44,727 nt of DNA from Gallionella sp. UBA6045 (GTDB taxonomy: Bacteria > Pseudomonadota > Gammaproteobacteria > Burkholderiales > Gallionellaceae), in contig DIYV01000124.1 in assembly GCA_002429165.1 (NCBI GenBank), positions 8,381 through 53,107 of the forward strand. The letters are read 5' to 3'. Of this stretch, positions 35,698 to 44,727 are shown piece by piece. Position numbers and translations under genes: made by a program. How positions within the stretch are numbered: the first letter of the stretch is position 1; every line of letters begins with the position of its first letter. A model generated the notes under the pieces. It was not told where the DNA came from and made no database searches. It saw only the letters and a list, made by a program, of their open reading frames with translations.

Positions 35698-35895
35698 TTA
35701 TGCCTCGCACTTAACCATGTAGAACACTTTGTTGATCATGCCGCGCACGCAAGGAGTGTCCTCCAGTTGCACGGTGTGGTTGATACGTCGCAGACCCAAG
35801 CCGCGAATGGTGTCGCGGTGCGATTGTTTGGTGCCGATCAGACCTTTGATCTGCGTCACTTTGATGGTCTTGGTATTTGTTTTGGCTTTTGTCAT
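35698..35895 (-). CDS. rpmD: 50S ribosomal protein L30
   Basis: A 65-residue L30 with [20 protein letters not shown] and [17 protein letters not shown]. It is a small protein of the large subunit, encoded 3 bp after rpsE and 3 bp before rplO in transcription order. Confidence 0.96.
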   Translation of the reverse strand: MTKAKTNTKTIKVTQIKGLIGTKQSHRDTIRGLGLRRINHTVQLEDTPCVRGMINKVFYMVKCEA

Positions 35896-35898
35896 GAC

Positions 35899-36423
35899 TT
35901 ACCCCAAAATCTCTTCAACGTTCTTGCCGCGTTTGGCCGCAATCACTGACGGCGAATTCATTGCTGTCAGGCCGTTCAATGTTGCCCTCACCACGTTGTA
36001 CGGATTGCTCGAACCGATACATTTGGCCAACACATCACGCACACCTACTGCCTCGAATACTGCGCGCATCGCACCACCGGCAATAATGCCGGTACCTTCG
36101 GACGCCGGCTGCATCAGCACTTTAGCCGCCCCGTGCTTGCCCATCACGGTGTGGTGCAAAGTGCCATTCTTCAAGCTGACCTTGGTCAGATTGCGGCGCG
36201 CCTCATCCATGGCCTTTTGCACAGCTACCGGAACTTCCTTCGATTTTCCTTTGCCCATCGCCACACGGCCATCACCATCACCGACCACGGCCAGAGCGGC
36301 AAAACCCATGATACGGCCACCCTTTACCACCTTGGTGACGCGATTCACGGAGATCATCTTCTCGATCAGACCATCATCACGCTTTTCCTGTTGCTGCATT
36401 CTTCCTTGCGGCTTAGCCATCAC
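35899..36423 (-). CDS. rpsE: 30S ribosomal protein S5
   Basis: A 174-residue S5 with a double-stranded RNA-binding-like N-domain ([20 protein letters not shown]) and a C-domain containing [19 protein letters not shown]. It helps accuracy and mRNA unwinding at the entry channel. It follows rplR by 10 bp. Confidence 0.98.
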   Translation of the reverse strand: MMAKPQGRMQQQEKRDDGLIEKMISVNRVTKVVKGGRIMGFAALAVVGDGDGRVAMGKGKSKEVPVAVQKAMDEARRNLTKVSLKNGTLHHTVMGKHGAAKVLMQPASEGTGIIAGGAMRAVFEAVGVRDVLAKCIGSSNPYNVVRATLNGLTAMNSPSVIAAKRGKNVEEILG

Positions 36424-36433
36424 TCAACTCCAA

Positions 36434-36790
36434 TTAGAACTGCAGGCCATGTTCACGCGCGGCTTCTGCCAACGCTTTAACACGACCATGATATCGATTA
36501 CCGGAACGGTCAAATGCCACTTGGGTAATGCCGGCGCTCTTTGCCTTTTCCGCAATACGCTTCCCAACCATGGCTGCAGCGGCTTTGTTACCACCATTCG
36601 CCAAATCTTTGCGCACTTCGGCTTCGATGCTGGATGCACTTACCAACACTTTGCTGCCACAAGCTGAAATCACTTGCGCATAGATGTGTAAATTTGTGCG
36701 ATTAATTGCCAAACGAACCGATTTTTTTTCAGCAATGCGTGCACGGGTTTTGCGTGCTCTGCGCTGACGCGCTTGTTTTTTGATCAACAT
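36434..36790 (-). CDS. rplR: 50S ribosomal protein L18
   Basis: A 118-residue L18, which binds 5S rRNA together with L5. It shows the conserved [20 protein letters not shown] and [20 protein letters not shown]. It lies between rplF and rpsE in the spc operon. Confidence 0.98.
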   Translation of the reverse strand: MLIKKQARQRRARKTRARIAEKKSVRLAINRTNLHIYAQVISACGSKVLVSASSIEAEVRKDLANGGNKAAAAMVGKRIAEKAKSAGITQVAFDRSGNRYHGRVKALAEAAREHGLQF

Positions 36791-36801
36791 ATCCGCCTCA
36801 A

Positions 36802-37335
36802 TTATTTCTTCTTGGTTTCTTTCAAAATCACCACTTCATCGCTATAGCGCACACCTTTGCCTTTATATGGCTCTGGTTCGCGGAAGGCCCGGATTTCAGC
36901 GGCAACTTGTCCGACTTGCTGCCTGTTTACACCCTTCAACACGACTTCAGTTTGCGTTGGAGTTTCAACTTTCACACCGGCCGGCATCTTGTAGGATACC
37001 GGATGGGAAAAGCCCAAAGTCAGGTTCAAAGTATCACCGGCAGCTTGTGCGCGATAACCCACGCCCACCAGAGTCAGCTTGCGCTCAAAACCCTTACTGA
37101 CACCCTGCACCATGTTAGCCAGCAAAGCCCGTAACGTACCGGACATCGCATCAGCTTGCTTGGTGTCATTTTGCGCTTTGCACAACAGGCTATCGCCCTC
37201 GCGCACCACACTCACGTCACCCGACAATGATTGCTTAAGGGTACCCAACGCACCCTTTACCGAAATTTCACCTGTCGCCAGCGTAACTTCAACGCCGCTA
37301 GGCACTACCACAGGATTCTTGGCTACTCTAGACAT
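36802..37335 (-). CDS. rplF: 50S ribosomal protein L6
   Basis: A 177-residue L6 made of two similar domains, with the C-terminal [20 protein letters not shown] and [10 protein letters not shown] signature. The start at 37335 ([15 protein letters not shown]) has GAGG upstream; the longer open frame overlaps rpsH and is not used. It lies near the factor-binding site of the large subunit. Confidence 0.97.
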   Translation of the reverse strand: MSRVAKNPVVVPSGVEVTLATGEISVKGALGTLKQSLSGDVSVVREGDSLLCKAQNDTKQADAMSGTLRALLANMVQGVSKGFERKLTLVGVGYRAQAAGDTLNLTLGFSHPVSYKMPAGVKVETPTQTEVVLKGVNRQQVGQVAAEIRAFREPEPYKGKGVRYSDEVVILKETKKK

Positions 37336-37345
37336 GCTTACCTCA

Positions 37346-37744
37346 CTACGCGACCACGCACAGCACTTCACCACCAATACCATTGGCGCGCGCTTTGCGG
37401 TCGGTCATCAAACCTTTGGAAGTCGACACGATGGCAATACCCAGGCCATTCATAACCTTGGGAATATCATCGGAACCCTTGTAAACACGCAGTCCGGGAC
37501 GACTGATGCGCTGAATCTTTTCGATTACCGGACGACCACTGTAATATTTCAGGCCAATTTCCAGCGTATGTTTGCCGCCCTCGCCAGATATAACATTGAA
37601 ACCATCTACATAACCTTCGTCTTTCAACACTTCGGCTATCGCCACTTTCAACTTGGACGCAGGCATTGCAACAGATGTTTTTTCCGCCATCTGCGCATTG
37701 CGAATGCGCGTCAACATGTCGGAGATTGGATCACTCATACTCAT
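37346..37744 (-). CDS. rpsH: 30S ribosomal protein S8
   Basis: A 132-residue S8 ([40 protein letters not shown]). GGAG lies 7 bases before the ATG at 37744; an ATG two codons later would give the more common 130-131 residues. In E. coli S8 represses the spc operon by binding the rplX-rplE junction. Confidence 0.97.
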   Translation of the reverse strand: MSMSDPISDMLTRIRNAQMAEKTSVAMPASKLKVAIAEVLKDEGYVDGFNVISGEGGKHTLEIGLKYYSGRPVIEKIQRISRPGLRVYKGSDDIPKVMNGLGIAIVSTSKGLMTDRKARANGIGGEVLCVVA

Positions 37745-37754
37745 ATAATTTCTC

Positions 37755-38060
37755 CTACCAGCTGGCCTTAACGATACCGGGAATCTCACCGCGCATCGCG
37801 AATTCACGCAACTTGATACGCCCCAAACCAAACTTTCTGAATGTACCGCGCGGGCGGCCAGTCAACGCACAACGATTACGCAAACGCACCGGGCTTGAAT
37901 CGCGCGGCAATGCCTGCAATTTAAGACGAGCATCGGCGCGCTCTTCTTCGCTCAGCTTTACATTCGAAATCGTTTCGAGCAAAAGCGCACGCTTTGCTGC
38001 AAATTTTGCAACCATTTCTCGGCGCTTTTGTTCGCGGTTAATAACTGCCATCTTAGCCAT
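37755..38060 (-). CDS. rpsN: 30S ribosomal protein S14
   Basis: A 101-residue S14 of the long, zinc-free type: it contains only one Cys ([20 protein letters not shown]), so the CXXC zinc pair of the short form is absent. It belongs to the head of the small subunit. It lies between rplE and rpsH. Confidence 0.97.
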   Translation of the reverse strand: MAKMAVINREQKRREMVAKFAAKRALLLETISNVKLSEEERADARLKLQALPRDSSPVRLRNRCALTGRPRGTFRKFGLGRIKLREFAMRGEIPGIVKASW

Positions 38061-38070
38061 TAGTCTTCCC

Positions 38071-38610
38071 TCATTTCTTTAATGGGAGTTTGAATGCCAA
38101 CAGAAGAGCCTTGGCTTCTTCGTCAGTTTTCGCGGAGGTGGTGATGGTAATATTCATACCACGCAACGCATCAATCTTTTCGTACTCGATTTCCGGAAAA
38201 ATGATTTGCTCTTTAATGCCCATGTTGTAGTTGCCACGACCATCAAAGGACTTGCCTGAGATTCCGCGGAAATCGCGAATACGCGGGATTGCCACAGAAA
38301 TCAGCCGGTCCAGGAATTCATACATGCGCTCCTTGCGCAATGTAACCTTGCAACCGACCGGGTAACCCTCACGAATCTTGAAGCCGGCAATGGACTTCTT
38401 GGACACTGTAACGACCGGCTTCTGCCCGGCGATCTTTTGCATATCGCCAACCGCAAATTCCATCACCTTCTTGTCTGCTACCGCTTCACCGACACCCATG
38501 TTCAGGGTGATCTTTTCAATGCGCGGCACTTCCATGATGGACTTGTAGCCAAACTGTTTCATCAGGTCTTTAGCGACCTTATCTTTGTAAAACCCATACA
38601 AACGAGCCAT
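38071..38610 (-). CDS. rplE: 50S ribosomal protein L5
   Basis: A 179-residue L5, the 5S rRNA-binding protein of the central protuberance, with [20 protein letters not shown] and [20 protein letters not shown]. It contacts P-site tRNA. It follows rplX by 12 bp. Confidence 0.98.
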   Translation of the reverse strand: MARLYGFYKDKVAKDLMKQFGYKSIMEVPRIEKITLNMGVGEAVADKKVMEFAVGDMQKIAGQKPVVTVSKKSIAGFKIREGYPVGCKVTLRKERMYEFLDRLISVAIPRIRDFRGISGKSFDGRGNYNMGIKEQIIFPEIEYEKIDALRGMNITITTSAKTDEEAKALLLAFKLPLKK

Positions 38611-38622
38611 GCTCTATACCCC

Positions 38623-38937
38623 TTAAGCGTCAATCACTTCGCCGCTGGATCTGAACACGCGAACTTTGCGCCCATCCTCCAGCATTTTAATACCGACTCG
38701 ATCACCCTTCTTGGCAGCCGCGTTGTATATCGCCACATTCGAAACATGAATGGGCAATTCCATTTCCACAATCCCGCCCGTCAATCCTTTGACCGGGTTA
38801 GGCTTCTGGTGCTTCTTGACTTTATTGATGCCGCCGACCAACAGGTATTCACCCAGTACGCGCAATACATTGCCGCGACTTCCTTTGTCTTTGCCCGCAA
38901 TTACAATTACGTCATCGTCTTTCTTAATCTTGCGCAT
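38623..38937 (-). CDS. rplX: 50S ribosomal protein L24
   Basis: A 104-residue L24 with a KOW motif ([20 protein letters not shown]) and the conserved [14 protein letters not shown]. It starts large-subunit assembly. It lies between rplN and rplE. Confidence 0.98.
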   Translation of the reverse strand: MRKIKKDDDVIVIAGKDKGSRGNVLRVLGEYLLVGGINKVKKHQKPNPVKGLTGGIVEMELPIHVSNVAIYNAAAKKGDRVGIKMLEDGRKVRVFRSSGEVIDA

Positions 38938-38965
38938 GATTTTCCTCGACTCGATTCGTTGCCGC

Positions 38966-39334
38966 TTACAGCACTTCTGGTGCTAGCGAAACAATCTTCA
39001 TGAACTTTTCTGTACGCAACTCACGTGTAACCGGTCCGAAGATACGTGTGCCGATCGGCTCCAATTTGGCATTGAGCAAAACTGCAGCATTGCCATCAAA
39101 CTTGACCAAAGAACCATCGGAGCGACGCACACCCTTCGCAGTGCGAACCACTACGGCGTTGTAAACTTCGCCCTTCTTTACGCGACCACGCGGAGCCGCG
39201 TCCCTGATGCTGACCTTGATGACATCACCAACGGAAGCATACCGGCGCCTGGAACCACCCAACACCTTGATGCACATCACGGACCGCGCACCGGTATTGT
39301 CAGCCACATCTAAAACAGACTGCATTTGTATCAT
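38966..39334 (-). CDS. rplN: 50S ribosomal protein L14
   Basis: A 122-residue L14 beginning [20 protein letters not shown], with the conserved [20 protein letters not shown]. It is the first gene of the spc operon. A 133-bp gap before it contains a promoter and hairpins. It contacts 16S rRNA in an intersubunit bridge. Confidence 0.98.
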   Translation of the reverse strand: MIQMQSVLDVADNTGARSVMCIKVLGGSRRRYASVGDVIKVSIRDAAPRGRVKKGEVYNAVVVRTAKGVRRSDGSLVKFDGNAAVLLNAKLEPIGTRIFGPVTRELRTEKFMKIVSLAPEVL

Positions 39335-39369
39335 TATTTAATCTCCAACTTGTTCCGCTCACAGCGGCC

Positions 39370-39410
39370 AGTTTTGGAACCCGTTCGGGTTAGGTCGCCG
39401 CAAGCGGCGA
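39370..39410 (-). repeat. Two back-to-back hairpins in the spc operon leader
   Basis: AACCCG-TT-CGGGTT (39379-39392) is followed two bases on by TCGCCGC-AA-GCGGCGA (39394-39409). Both lie between the predicted spc promoter and rplN. There is no T tract, so they look more like leader structure or a regulatory site than a terminator. Confidence 0.55.
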
Positions 39411-39426
39411 TGAAACGAAGCCGCGT

Positions 39427-39454
39427 ATTATATGCAAATTCAGAAATGACGCAA
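39427..39454 (-). promoter_or_regulatory. Promoter of the spc operon
   Basis: On the minus strand TTGCGT and a perfect TATAAT are separated by 16 bases, about 95 bp upstream of rplN and 14 bp beyond the rpsQ stop. An internal promoter at the S10/spc boundary is known in E. coli at the same place. Confidence 0.65.
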
Positions 39455-39467
39455 GCATAAATTACAA

Positions 39468-39749
39468 TTAATTTGCCGCGCCCTTCTCATGCAACTTAGC
39501 AACTCGCCAACTTTTGGTCTTGGCAAGCGGGCGGCACTCTTCAATCGTTACCACGTCACCGGTATGAAACTCATTGGCTTCATCGTGCGCATGATATTTT
39601 TTTGAAACGCGAATGATCTTGCCAAGCAACGGGTGTTTAACTTTACGCTCGACCAGAACCGTTACGGTCTTGTCCATTTTGTCGCTTGTCACAGTACCGG
39701 TCAGGGTACGTTTCATGCTGGAATCGATTGTTGCTTTTGCTTCACTCAT
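39468..39749 (-). CDS. rpsQ: 30S ribosomal protein S17
   Basis: A 93-residue S17 with an OB fold ([60 protein letters not shown]). It binds 16S rRNA early in assembly. Its ATG overlaps the rpmC stop by 4 bases. It ends the S10 operon. Confidence 0.97.
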   Translation of the reverse strand: MSEAKATIDSSMKRTLTGTVTSDKMDKTVTVLVERKVKHPLLGKIIRVSKKYHAHDEANEFHTGDVVTIEECRPLAKTKSWRVAKLHEKGAAN

Positions 39750-39958
39750 TTCTGCGCACCCTTCTTCTCTGTCAACACAGTCTTCACGCGGGCAATATCG
39801 CGACGCACCTTGCGAAATTCACTGGTGTTGGTCATTTGTTGTGTTGCAACTTGCATACGCATACCAAACTGAGCTTTAGTCAAAGACAGCAGTTCGGTTT
39901 GCAAATCTGCTGCGGACTTGGCTTTAAGTTCGGCAGTCCTCTGTTTATTTGCCTTCAT
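39746..39958 (-). CDS. rpmC: 50S ribosomal protein L29
   Basis: A 70-residue helical protein ([20 protein letters not shown] and the [16 protein letters not shown] signature). It lies by the exit tunnel and helps bind trigger factor and SRP. It follows rplP by one base. Confidence 0.97.
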   Translation of the reverse strand: MKANKQRTAELKAKSAADLQTELLSLTKAQFGMRMQVATQQMTNTSEFRKVRRDIARVKTVLTEKKGAQK

Positions 39959-39959
39959 G

Positions 39960-40376
39960 TTACGTACCTACCTGTCTAACTACAAAAGAGGTGGCCAGCG
40001 GCAGCTTTGCCGAAGCCAAACGAAACGCCTCGCGCGCCACGGTTTCATCCACGCCATCCATTTCGTACAACATCTTGCCAGGTTGAATCTCGGCGACGTA
40101 GTACTCAGGATTACCCTTACCATTACCCATGCGGACTTCAGCAGGCTTTTTTGAGATTGGCTTGTCCGGGAAAATACGGATCCAGATACGGCCACCGCGC
40201 TTGATGTGGCGGGTCATCGCACGGCGAGCCGCTTCGATTTGACGAGCAGTCAGACGACCGCGCGCCATTGCCTTCAGGCCAAATTCACCGAAACTAACTT
40301 TGTTGCCGCGTGTGGCAACACCGGTATTACGGCCCTTTTGTTCCTTGCGGAATTTCCTTCTAGCTGGCTGTAGCAT
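39960..40376 (-). CDS. rplP: 50S ribosomal protein L16
   Basis: A 138-residue L16 starting [20 protein letters not shown] and containing [20 protein letters not shown]. It shapes the A site and stabilises the peptidyl-transferase centre. The start overlaps the end of rpsC by 17 bases, so the two are translationally coupled. Confidence 0.98.
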   Translation of the reverse strand: MLQPARRKFRKEQKGRNTGVATRGNKVSFGEFGLKAMARGRLTARQIEAARRAMTRHIKRGGRIWIRIFPDKPISKKPAEVRMGNGKGNPEYYVAEIQPGKMLYEMDGVDETVAREAFRLASAKLPLATSFVVRQVGT

Positions 40377-41070
40377 GCTTTACTCCCGACTTTCTTGCTT
40401 TCTTTTCCGGTTCGGCCGCTACTGGCGCAACAGCTTCCTGATTCGAAATTTCACCTTTGAATACCCAAACCTTCACGCCGATAATCCCGTACGTGGTTTT
40501 GGCCTCGGATGTGCCGTAATCGATATCGGCACGCAAAGTGTGCAAAGGCACACGGCCTTCGCGATACCACTCGGTGCGAGCGATCTCAATGCCGTTCAAA
40601 CGGCCCGCGCTCATGATCTTGATGCCTTGCGCACCGAGGCGCATCGCGTTTTGCATTGCTCGCTTCATCGCACGACGGAACATGATGCGCTTTTCCAACT
40701 GCGCGGTAATGCTCTCAGCGATCAGTTGCGCATCAATTTCCGGCTTGCGCACTTCTTCGATTGCAACATCAACAGATTGAAGGCCCATACGCTTGCGCAA
40801 TTCGGCGCGCAATGATTCGATGTCTTCACCCTTCTTGCCGATCACCATGCCAGGGCGAGCGGTGTAAATAGTCACCTTGGCGTTCTTGGCAGGACGTTCG
40901 ATGATCACCTTAGATACACCGGCAGAAGCAAGTTTCTTTTTGAGGTAAGCGCGAACCTCGATATCCTTGAGCAGCAAATCTGCAAAATTCTTGCTGTTGG
41001 CGTACCACTTCGAATCCCAATTTTTACGAACGCACAACCGGAAACCGGTTGGATGAATTTTCTGTCCCAT
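40360..41070 (-). CDS. rpsC: 30S ribosomal protein S3
   Basis: A 236-residue S3 with an N-terminal KH domain ([38 protein letters not shown]) and a C-terminal domain ([20 protein letters not shown]). It lines the mRNA entry channel. It lies between rplV and rplP. Confidence 0.98.
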   Translation of the reverse strand: MGQKIHPTGFRLCVRKNWDSKWYANSKNFADLLLKDIEVRAYLKKKLASAGVSKVIIERPAKNAKVTIYTARPGMVIGKKGEDIESLRAELRKRMGLQSVDVAIEEVRKPEIDAQLIAESITAQLEKRIMFRRAMKRAMQNAMRLGAQGIKIMSAGRLNGIEIARTEWYREGRVPLHTLRADIDYGTSEAKTTYGIIGVKVWVFKGEISNQEAVAPVAAEPEKKARKSGVKHATAS

Positions 41071-41079
41071 AATGTATCC

Positions 41080-41415
41080 TTAGCTCCCGACGCTGACAGT
41101 AATGTGGCAAGTTTGCTTTTCAAGGCGATTGCCCTGACCCTTGGCACGCGCCGAGAAACCTCTCCCCGATGCAGCCTTGTCAACGTAAATAACTTTGACT
41201 TTCAGTTCGTCGATGTCGGCACCATCGTTATGCTCAGCGTTCGCTATTGCGGACTCGAGCGCTTTTTTGATAATGACCGCAGCCTTTTTCGGGCTGAATG
41301 TCAGGATATTGAGCGCTTGCGCGACTGGCAATCCGCGAATCTGATCGGCAACCAAGCGGCCTTTCTGTGCAGAGAGATGAATTTTTCGTGCAACTGCAGT
41401 AGTCGTTTTCATCAT
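41080..41415 (-). CDS. rplV: 50S ribosomal protein L22
   Basis: A 111-residue L22 with [20 protein letters not shown] and the C-terminal [19 protein letters not shown]. Its long hairpin lines the exit tunnel. Two consecutive ATG codons begin the gene and overlap the rpsS stop; either could be used. Confidence 0.97.
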   Translation of the reverse strand: MMKTTTAVARKIHLSAQKGRLVADQIRGLPVAQALNILTFSPKKAAVIIKKALESAIANAEHNDGADIDELKVKVIYVDKAASGRGFSARAKGQGNRLEKQTCHITVSVGS

Positions 41416-41702
41416 GCCCCCGATTTCTTGACCACTGCTTTTTTATCGGCAGAATGGCCCTTGAAGGTGCGCGTCAGGGAAAACTCACCCAATTTGTGGC
41501 CCACCATGTTTTCGGAAACGTACACCGGAATATGCTGCTTGCCGTTATGCACCGCTATTGTCAGACCGACGAACTCGGGCAACACTGTAGAACGGCGCGA
41601 CCAGGTTTTCACCGGGCGCTTATCATTGGTCGCACGCACTGTCTCAATCTTCTTGAGCAAGTGAGCGTCAACAAATGGACCTTTTTTAACTGAACGTGCC
41701 AT
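41412..41702 (-). CDS. rpsS: 30S ribosomal protein S19
   Basis: A 96-residue S19 ([54 protein letters not shown]). It forms a complex with S13 in the small-subunit head. It lies 13 bp after rplB. Confidence 0.98.
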   Translation of the reverse strand: MARSVKKGPFVDAHLLKKIETVRATNDKRPVKTWSRRSTVLPEFVGLTIAVHNGKQHIPVYVSENMVGHKLGEFSLTRTFKGHSADKKAVVKKSGA

Positions 41703-41715
41703 ATTTATCTACCCC

Positions 41716-42543
41716 TTAAACCTGAAAGCGACGACGCACGATCATACCGCTGGTGCGCTTGTTGCGACGTGTACGGAAACCCTTGGCCGGCACACCCCAC
41801 GGACTGACCGGATGACGACCGGCAGCAGTCTTGCCTTCACCACCACCATGCGGGTGATCTACCGGGTTCATGACCACGCCGCGAACGGTCGGACGGACCC
41901 CGCGCCAACGCATGGCACCTGCCTTGCCGATAGAGCGCAGGCTGTGTTCGGAATTACCCACCTCGCCCAAGGTCGCCTTGCAATCGATGTGCACTTTGCG
42001 AATCTCGCCGGAGCGCAAACGTAACTGCGCGTAGCTGCCTTCCCGAGCCAGCAGTTGCACCGACGTACCCGCAGAACGCGCCAACTGCGCGCCCTTGCCC
42101 GGCAACATTTCGATGCAATGTATGGTCGAGCCGACCGGAACGTTGCGTAACGGCAAAGCATTACCCGATTTGATCGGCGCTTCGGAACCGCTCACCAGGG
42201 TTGCCCCTGCTGCAACGCCCTTGGGTGCAATGATGTAGCGACGCTCACCATCCGCATAACACAGCAAAGCCAGGTTAGCGCTGCGGTTTGGATCATATTC
42301 CAGACGCTCTACTGTCGCAGGAATACCATCTTTGTCGCGCTTGAAGTCGACCAGACGATAATGTTGCTTGTGGCCACCGCCCATATGACGCGTGGTGATG
42401 TGTCCGTTATTGTTACGGCCTGCAGTTTTTGTCTTCTTTTCCAGCAAAGACGCAATTGGCTTTCCTTTATGCAGGTCATGATTGACAACGCGTACTACTG
42501 CACGCTGTCCCGGGGTTGTTGGTTTTAGTTTAATCAATGCCAT
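41716..42543 (-). CDS. rplB: 50S ribosomal protein L2
   Basis: A 275-residue L2 starting [20 protein letters not shown], with [20 protein letters not shown] and the C-terminal [20 protein letters not shown] segment whose histidine is essential for peptidyl transfer. The start at 42543 is chosen; the longer open frame overlaps rplW and adds no conserved sequence. Confidence 0.98.
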   Translation of the reverse strand: MALIKLKPTTPGQRAVVRVVNHDLHKGKPIASLLEKKTKTAGRNNNGHITTRHMGGGHKQHYRLVDFKRDKDGIPATVERLEYDPNRSANLALLCYADGERRYIIAPKGVAAGATLVSGSEAPIKSGNALPLRNVPVGSTIHCIEMLPGKGAQLARSAGTSVQLLAREGSYAQLRLRSGEIRKVHIDCKATLGEVGNSEHSLRSIGKAGAMRWRGVRPTVRGVVMNPVDHPHGGGEGKTAAGRHPVSPWGVPAKGFRTRRNKRTSGMIVRRRFQV

Positions 42544-42548
42544 GATGA

Positions 42549-42881
42549 TTATCCTTGCTCGCTTGCAGCAAAATTGATTTCCTGACCTGCAGCCAGGCAC
42601 ACATAAGCCTTTTTCCAGTCGTTGCGGCGACCGAGGATACGACCGCTGCGCTTGACCTTACCCTTGACGCACGCGACCTGCACGCTGTCCACGTTCACCT
42701 TGAACATCATTTCTACGGCAGCTTTTATTTCGGGCTTGGTCGCATCAGTCGCAACACGGAAAATCACTTGCTCATTCTTTTCGGCAACATAGGTTGCCTT
42801 TTCGGAGATTTGCGGCGCAAGCAGCACGTTCATCAAACGCTCTTTACTGAAATTCTGGGAGCTAGATTGTTTGGTACTCAT
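42549..42881 (-). CDS. rplW: 50S ribosomal protein L23
   Basis: A 110-residue L23 ([40 protein letters not shown]). It surrounds the exit tunnel and docks trigger factor and SRP. An N-terminal extension of about 12 residues ([12 protein letters not shown]) exceeds the E. coli form; a Met at residue 17 is a possible shorter start. It overlaps rplD by 4 bases. Confidence 0.96.
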   Translation of the reverse strand: MSTKQSSSQNFSKERLMNVLLAPQISEKATYVAEKNEQVIFRVATDATKPEIKAAVEMMFKVNVDSVQVACVKGKVKRSGRILGRRNDWKKAYVCLAAGQEINFAASEQG

Positions 42882-43510
42882 GCGAACATCTCCTCGATTT
42901 TGGCCACTGCATTGCGTGTCACCAAAACGTTGGGGAAACGCACCAAGCTGACCGGGTCGGCTTGATTGGCTTCCAGCACCAGCACGTTAGGCAAATTGCG
43001 CGATGACAGATACAAGTTTTCATCAATGCTGTCGGTGATGATCAACAGGCGAAAGAGCTTAGTATCCACTCCAAGGCCCTTGATCTTCTGCGCCAACAAT
43101 TTTGTTTTGGGTGAATCAACCGTCAGGCTGTCCACGACGACCAGACGGTTTTCGCTGACCAGCCTGGACAAGATAGACGCATAACCGGCGCGATACATCT
43201 TACGGTTGACTTTTTGAGTGTAGTTTTCCTCGGCGGTATTCGGAAATATCTTGCCGCCGCCGCGCCACAATGGGCTGGATGCCATACCGGCACGCGCACG
43301 ACCGGTACCCTTTTGCGCAAAAGGCTTGCGGGTACTCTTGGCGATTTCGCTGCGGCCTTTCTGTTTGCTGTTGCCGGCACGGGCGTTCGCCTGGTAAGCG
43401 GTGATCAGTTGATGGACCAGATCTTCGTTGTATTCACGGCCGAACAATTCGTCTGAAGCTTTCAGATTCGCGCTCGATTGACCCTTGTTGTTGATGACTT
43501 TTAGTTCCAT
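42878..43510 (-). CDS. rplD: 50S ribosomal protein L4
   Basis: A 210-residue L4 with [20 protein letters not shown] and the loop [20 protein letters not shown] that reaches the exit tunnel. In enterobacteria L4 also regulates the S10 operon. It starts at the base where rplC stops. Confidence 0.98.
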   Translation of the reverse strand: MELKVINNKGQSSANLKASDELFGREYNEDLVHQLITAYQANARAGNSKQKGRSEIAKSTRKPFAQKGTGRARAGMASSPLWRGGGKIFPNTAEENYTQKVNRKMYRAGYASILSRLVSENRLVVVDSLTVDSPKTKLLAQKIKGLGVDTKLFRLLIITDSIDENLYLSSRNLPNVLVLEANQADPVSLVRFPNVLVTRNAVAKIEEMFA

Positions 43511-44154
43511 TACACACCTGCCTTTACTGCGGGACGCACGATGATGCTGCTGTTTATGCTGCCTGGAACAGCACCTTTTACCAGCAACAGCTGACGCGCA
43601 ACATCGACACGCACCACCTGCAGATTCTGCACAGTGCGTTGCACGTCACCCAGATGACCTGTCATGCGCTTGCCCGGAAACACGCGCCCCGGATCTTGCG
43701 CCATGCCGATGGAGCCGGGGACATTATGCGATTTGGAGTTACCGTGCGATGCGCGGCCTGATTTAAAATGGTGACGCTTGATGGTACCGGCATAACCCTT
43801 ACCTTTGGTTGTGCCCGTTACATCCACGAGTTGACCAACCTTAAAAATCTCGACGCTGACTACAGAACCTGCCTGCAGCCCGTCCAGTTGCCCGGGGGAT
43901 ACTGTGAATTCTTTCAGTGCACTCCCTGCTTCCACACCCGCCTTGGCGTAGTGTCCGGCGGCAGCCTTACTGACGCGACCGGGACGACGTACCCCGTGTG
44001 CCAATTGCACAGCGGTGTAGCCATCGGTACCTGCGGATTTAACCTGAGTGACACGATTGTTGGACACTTCCAGCACAGTCACCGGCAACGAAGAACCGTC
44101 ATCGGTAAATACGCGGGTCATGCCAATCTTGCGACCGACAAGTCCTAAGCTCAT
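43510..44154 (-). CDS. rplC: 50S ribosomal protein L3
   Basis: A 214-residue L3 ([60 protein letters not shown]). It starts large-subunit assembly and reaches the peptidyl-transferase centre. A 93-bp spacer separates it from rpsJ, longer than the other gaps in this operon. Confidence 0.98.
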   Translation of the reverse strand: MSLGLVGRKIGMTRVFTDDGSSLPVTVLEVSNNRVTQVKSAGTDGYTAVQLAHGVRRPGRVSKAAAGHYAKAGVEAGSALKEFTVSPGQLDGLQAGSVVSVEIFKVGQLVDVTGTTKGKGYAGTIKRHHFKSGRASHGNSKSHNVPGSIGMAQDPGRVFPGKRMTGHLGDVQRTVQNLQVVRVDVARQLLLVKGAVPGSINSSIIVRPAVKAGV

Positions 44155-44173
44155 TTTTATTTCCTCTTGTTAA

Positions 44174-44207
44174 GGGGTTGACTACAATTGGTCAACCGAT
44201 TTTTTTC
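44174..44207. repeat. Hairpin in the rpsJ-rplC spacer
   Basis: GGTTGAC pairs with GTCAACC around an 8-base loop (44176-44197). A T run follows on the plus strand, but no plus-strand gene is present. On the minus strand it forms a hairpin about 20 bases ahead of the rplC start, a possible translational or processing element. Confidence 0.4.
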
Positions 44208-44247
44208 TATTGATACACACTAACGAAACTGGGTATGACAATTACTA

Positions 44248-44559
44248 TTACTGCAATTTTATTTCCACATCCACACCGGCTGGCAGATCCAGCTTCATCA
44301 GTGCATCCACCGTCTTGTCGGTAGGATCGATAATGTCCATCAAACGCAGATGGGTGCGGATCTCAAACTGATCGCGCGAAGTCTTGTTGACATGCGGGGA
44401 ACGCAGCACATCGAAACGCTCGATCTTGGTTGGCAACGGCACCGGGCCATTCACCACCGCACCGGTACGCTTTGCTGTTTCAACAATACGCGCAGCAGAC
44501 TGGTCGATCAGGCGATAATCAAACGCCTTGAGGCGGATGCGAATTTTTTGACTTTGCAT
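44248..44559 (-). CDS. rpsJ: 30S ribosomal protein S10
   Basis: A 103-residue S10 ([60 protein letters not shown]). It is also the NusE antitermination factor. The start at 44559 gives the canonical length; an in-frame ATG five codons upstream is less likely. It is the first gene of the S10 operon here. Confidence 0.98.
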   Translation of the reverse strand: MQSQKIRIRLKAFDYRLIDQSAARIVETAKRTGAVVNGPVPLPTKIERFDVLRSPHVNKTSRDQFEIRTHLRLMDIIDPTDKTVDALMKLDLPAGVDVEIKLQ

Positions 44560-44607
44560 AATCTTCTCTTGCATTTACGCGGCAATGCCGCTAATTAAAG
44601 AACGAAA

Positions 44608-44642
44608 TCGCGTGGTTCAGACCAGAGACCTGGACCACGCGA
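44608..44642 (-). terminator. Long hairpin between tuf and rpsJ
   Basis: TCGCGTGGTTCAG pairs with CTGGACCACGCGA (13 positions, one G-U-type pair) around a 9-base loop. On the minus strand TTTCGTTCTTT follows. It lies 17 bp beyond the tuf stop and 50 bp before rpsJ, so it may end tuf transcripts or act as a leader structure for the S10 operon. Confidence 0.6.
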
Positions 44643-44659
44643 GGGGGCGCATTGTATTC

Positions 44660-44727
44660 CTACTCAATAATCTTTGCAACCACGCCCGCACCGACGGTAC
44701 GACCGCCTTCGCGAATCGCGAAGCGCA
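44660..44727 (-). CDS. tuf: Elongation factor Tu, C-terminal end (cut by the window edge)
   Basis: The last 22 codons, RFAIREGGRTVGAGVVAKII plus a final Glu and a TAG, match the C-terminus of EF-Tu domain 3. The protein delivers aminoacyl-tRNA to the ribosome. The rest of the gene lies outside the window. tuf directly before rpsJ is the usual str/S10 arrangement. Confidence 0.95.
   Translation of the reverse strand, partial: RFAIREGGRTVGAGVVAKIIE

Overview
The window looks like a chromosomal segment of a betaproteobacterium, most plausibly a Gallionellaceae/Nitrosomonadales-type iron bacterium. The evidence is a multiheme-cytochrome/porin conduit of the Mto/Mtr type (CymA, MtrA/MtoA, MtrB/MtoB, MtrC/OmcA and an MtoD-like monoheme cytochrome), a betaproteobacterial MFS-ssb pair and uvrA, and the S10-spc-alpha ribosomal superoperon with infA and rpmJ placed between secY and rpsM. 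The species assignment is inference; no database was searched.

Layout. 1-2.8 kb: the tail of an unidentified gene, an RsmB/NOP RNA methyltransferase and a DesA-type fatty acid desaturase. 2.9-3.7 kb: a small heme lipoprotein and a possible 37-aa membrane peptide. 3.7-11.6 kb, minus strand: the extracellular electron transfer cluster. In transcription order it reads monoheme cytochrome (MtoD-like), periplasmic decaheme MtrA, outer-membrane porin MtrB, surface decaheme lipoprotein MtrC/OmcA, a terminator, a ComEA-like helix-hairpin-helix secreted protein, and the inner-membrane tetraheme CymA. 11.55-12.44 kb: an 890-bp regulatory region. 12.4-15.2 kb, plus strand: an NtrB-like histidine kinase and an NtrC-family sigma54 activator, overlapping by 4 bases. 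15.4-17.2 kb: ssb and an MFS transporter. 17.2-27.3 kb: an accessory block with a metal/stress flavour, holding an ECF sigma factor, a ZIP transporter, small membrane proteins, a membrane-anchored TPR protein, a DsbA/FrnE-like oxidoreductase, an aldo/keto reductase, an SDR, an Old Yellow Enzyme, a decayed peroxiredoxin, a TetR regulator, a DUF2127 protein and a Spy-like gene broken by an in-frame stop. 27.3-30.6 kb: uvrA and arfB. 30.7 kb to the end: the ribosomal superoperon from rplQ back to rpsJ and the last codons of tuf.

The most interesting part is the electron-transfer cluster and its control region. The cluster encodes a complete path from the quinone pool to the cell surface: CymA, small periplasmic cytochromes, MtrA inside MtrB, and MtrC outside. 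The divergent two-component system belongs to the sigma54 enhancer-binding class. I find a near-consensus sigma54 -24/-12 element 60 bp upstream of the first cytochrome gene, a second one facing the kinase gene, and three copies of the 18-bp palindrome TGTTAC-N6-GTAACA (two perfect, one with a single mismatch). Together these suggest that the conduit is switched on by a dedicated periplasmic-sensing kinase through a sigma54 promoter.

Smaller surprises: a remnant of an ECF sigma factor gene that keeps the same promoter and start-codon geometry as the intact sigma gene 1.5 kb away; a Spy-like gene split by one in-frame TAG; a peroxiredoxin cut at the first codon of the TetR gene; and 12-bp tandem repeats between mtrB and mtrC.
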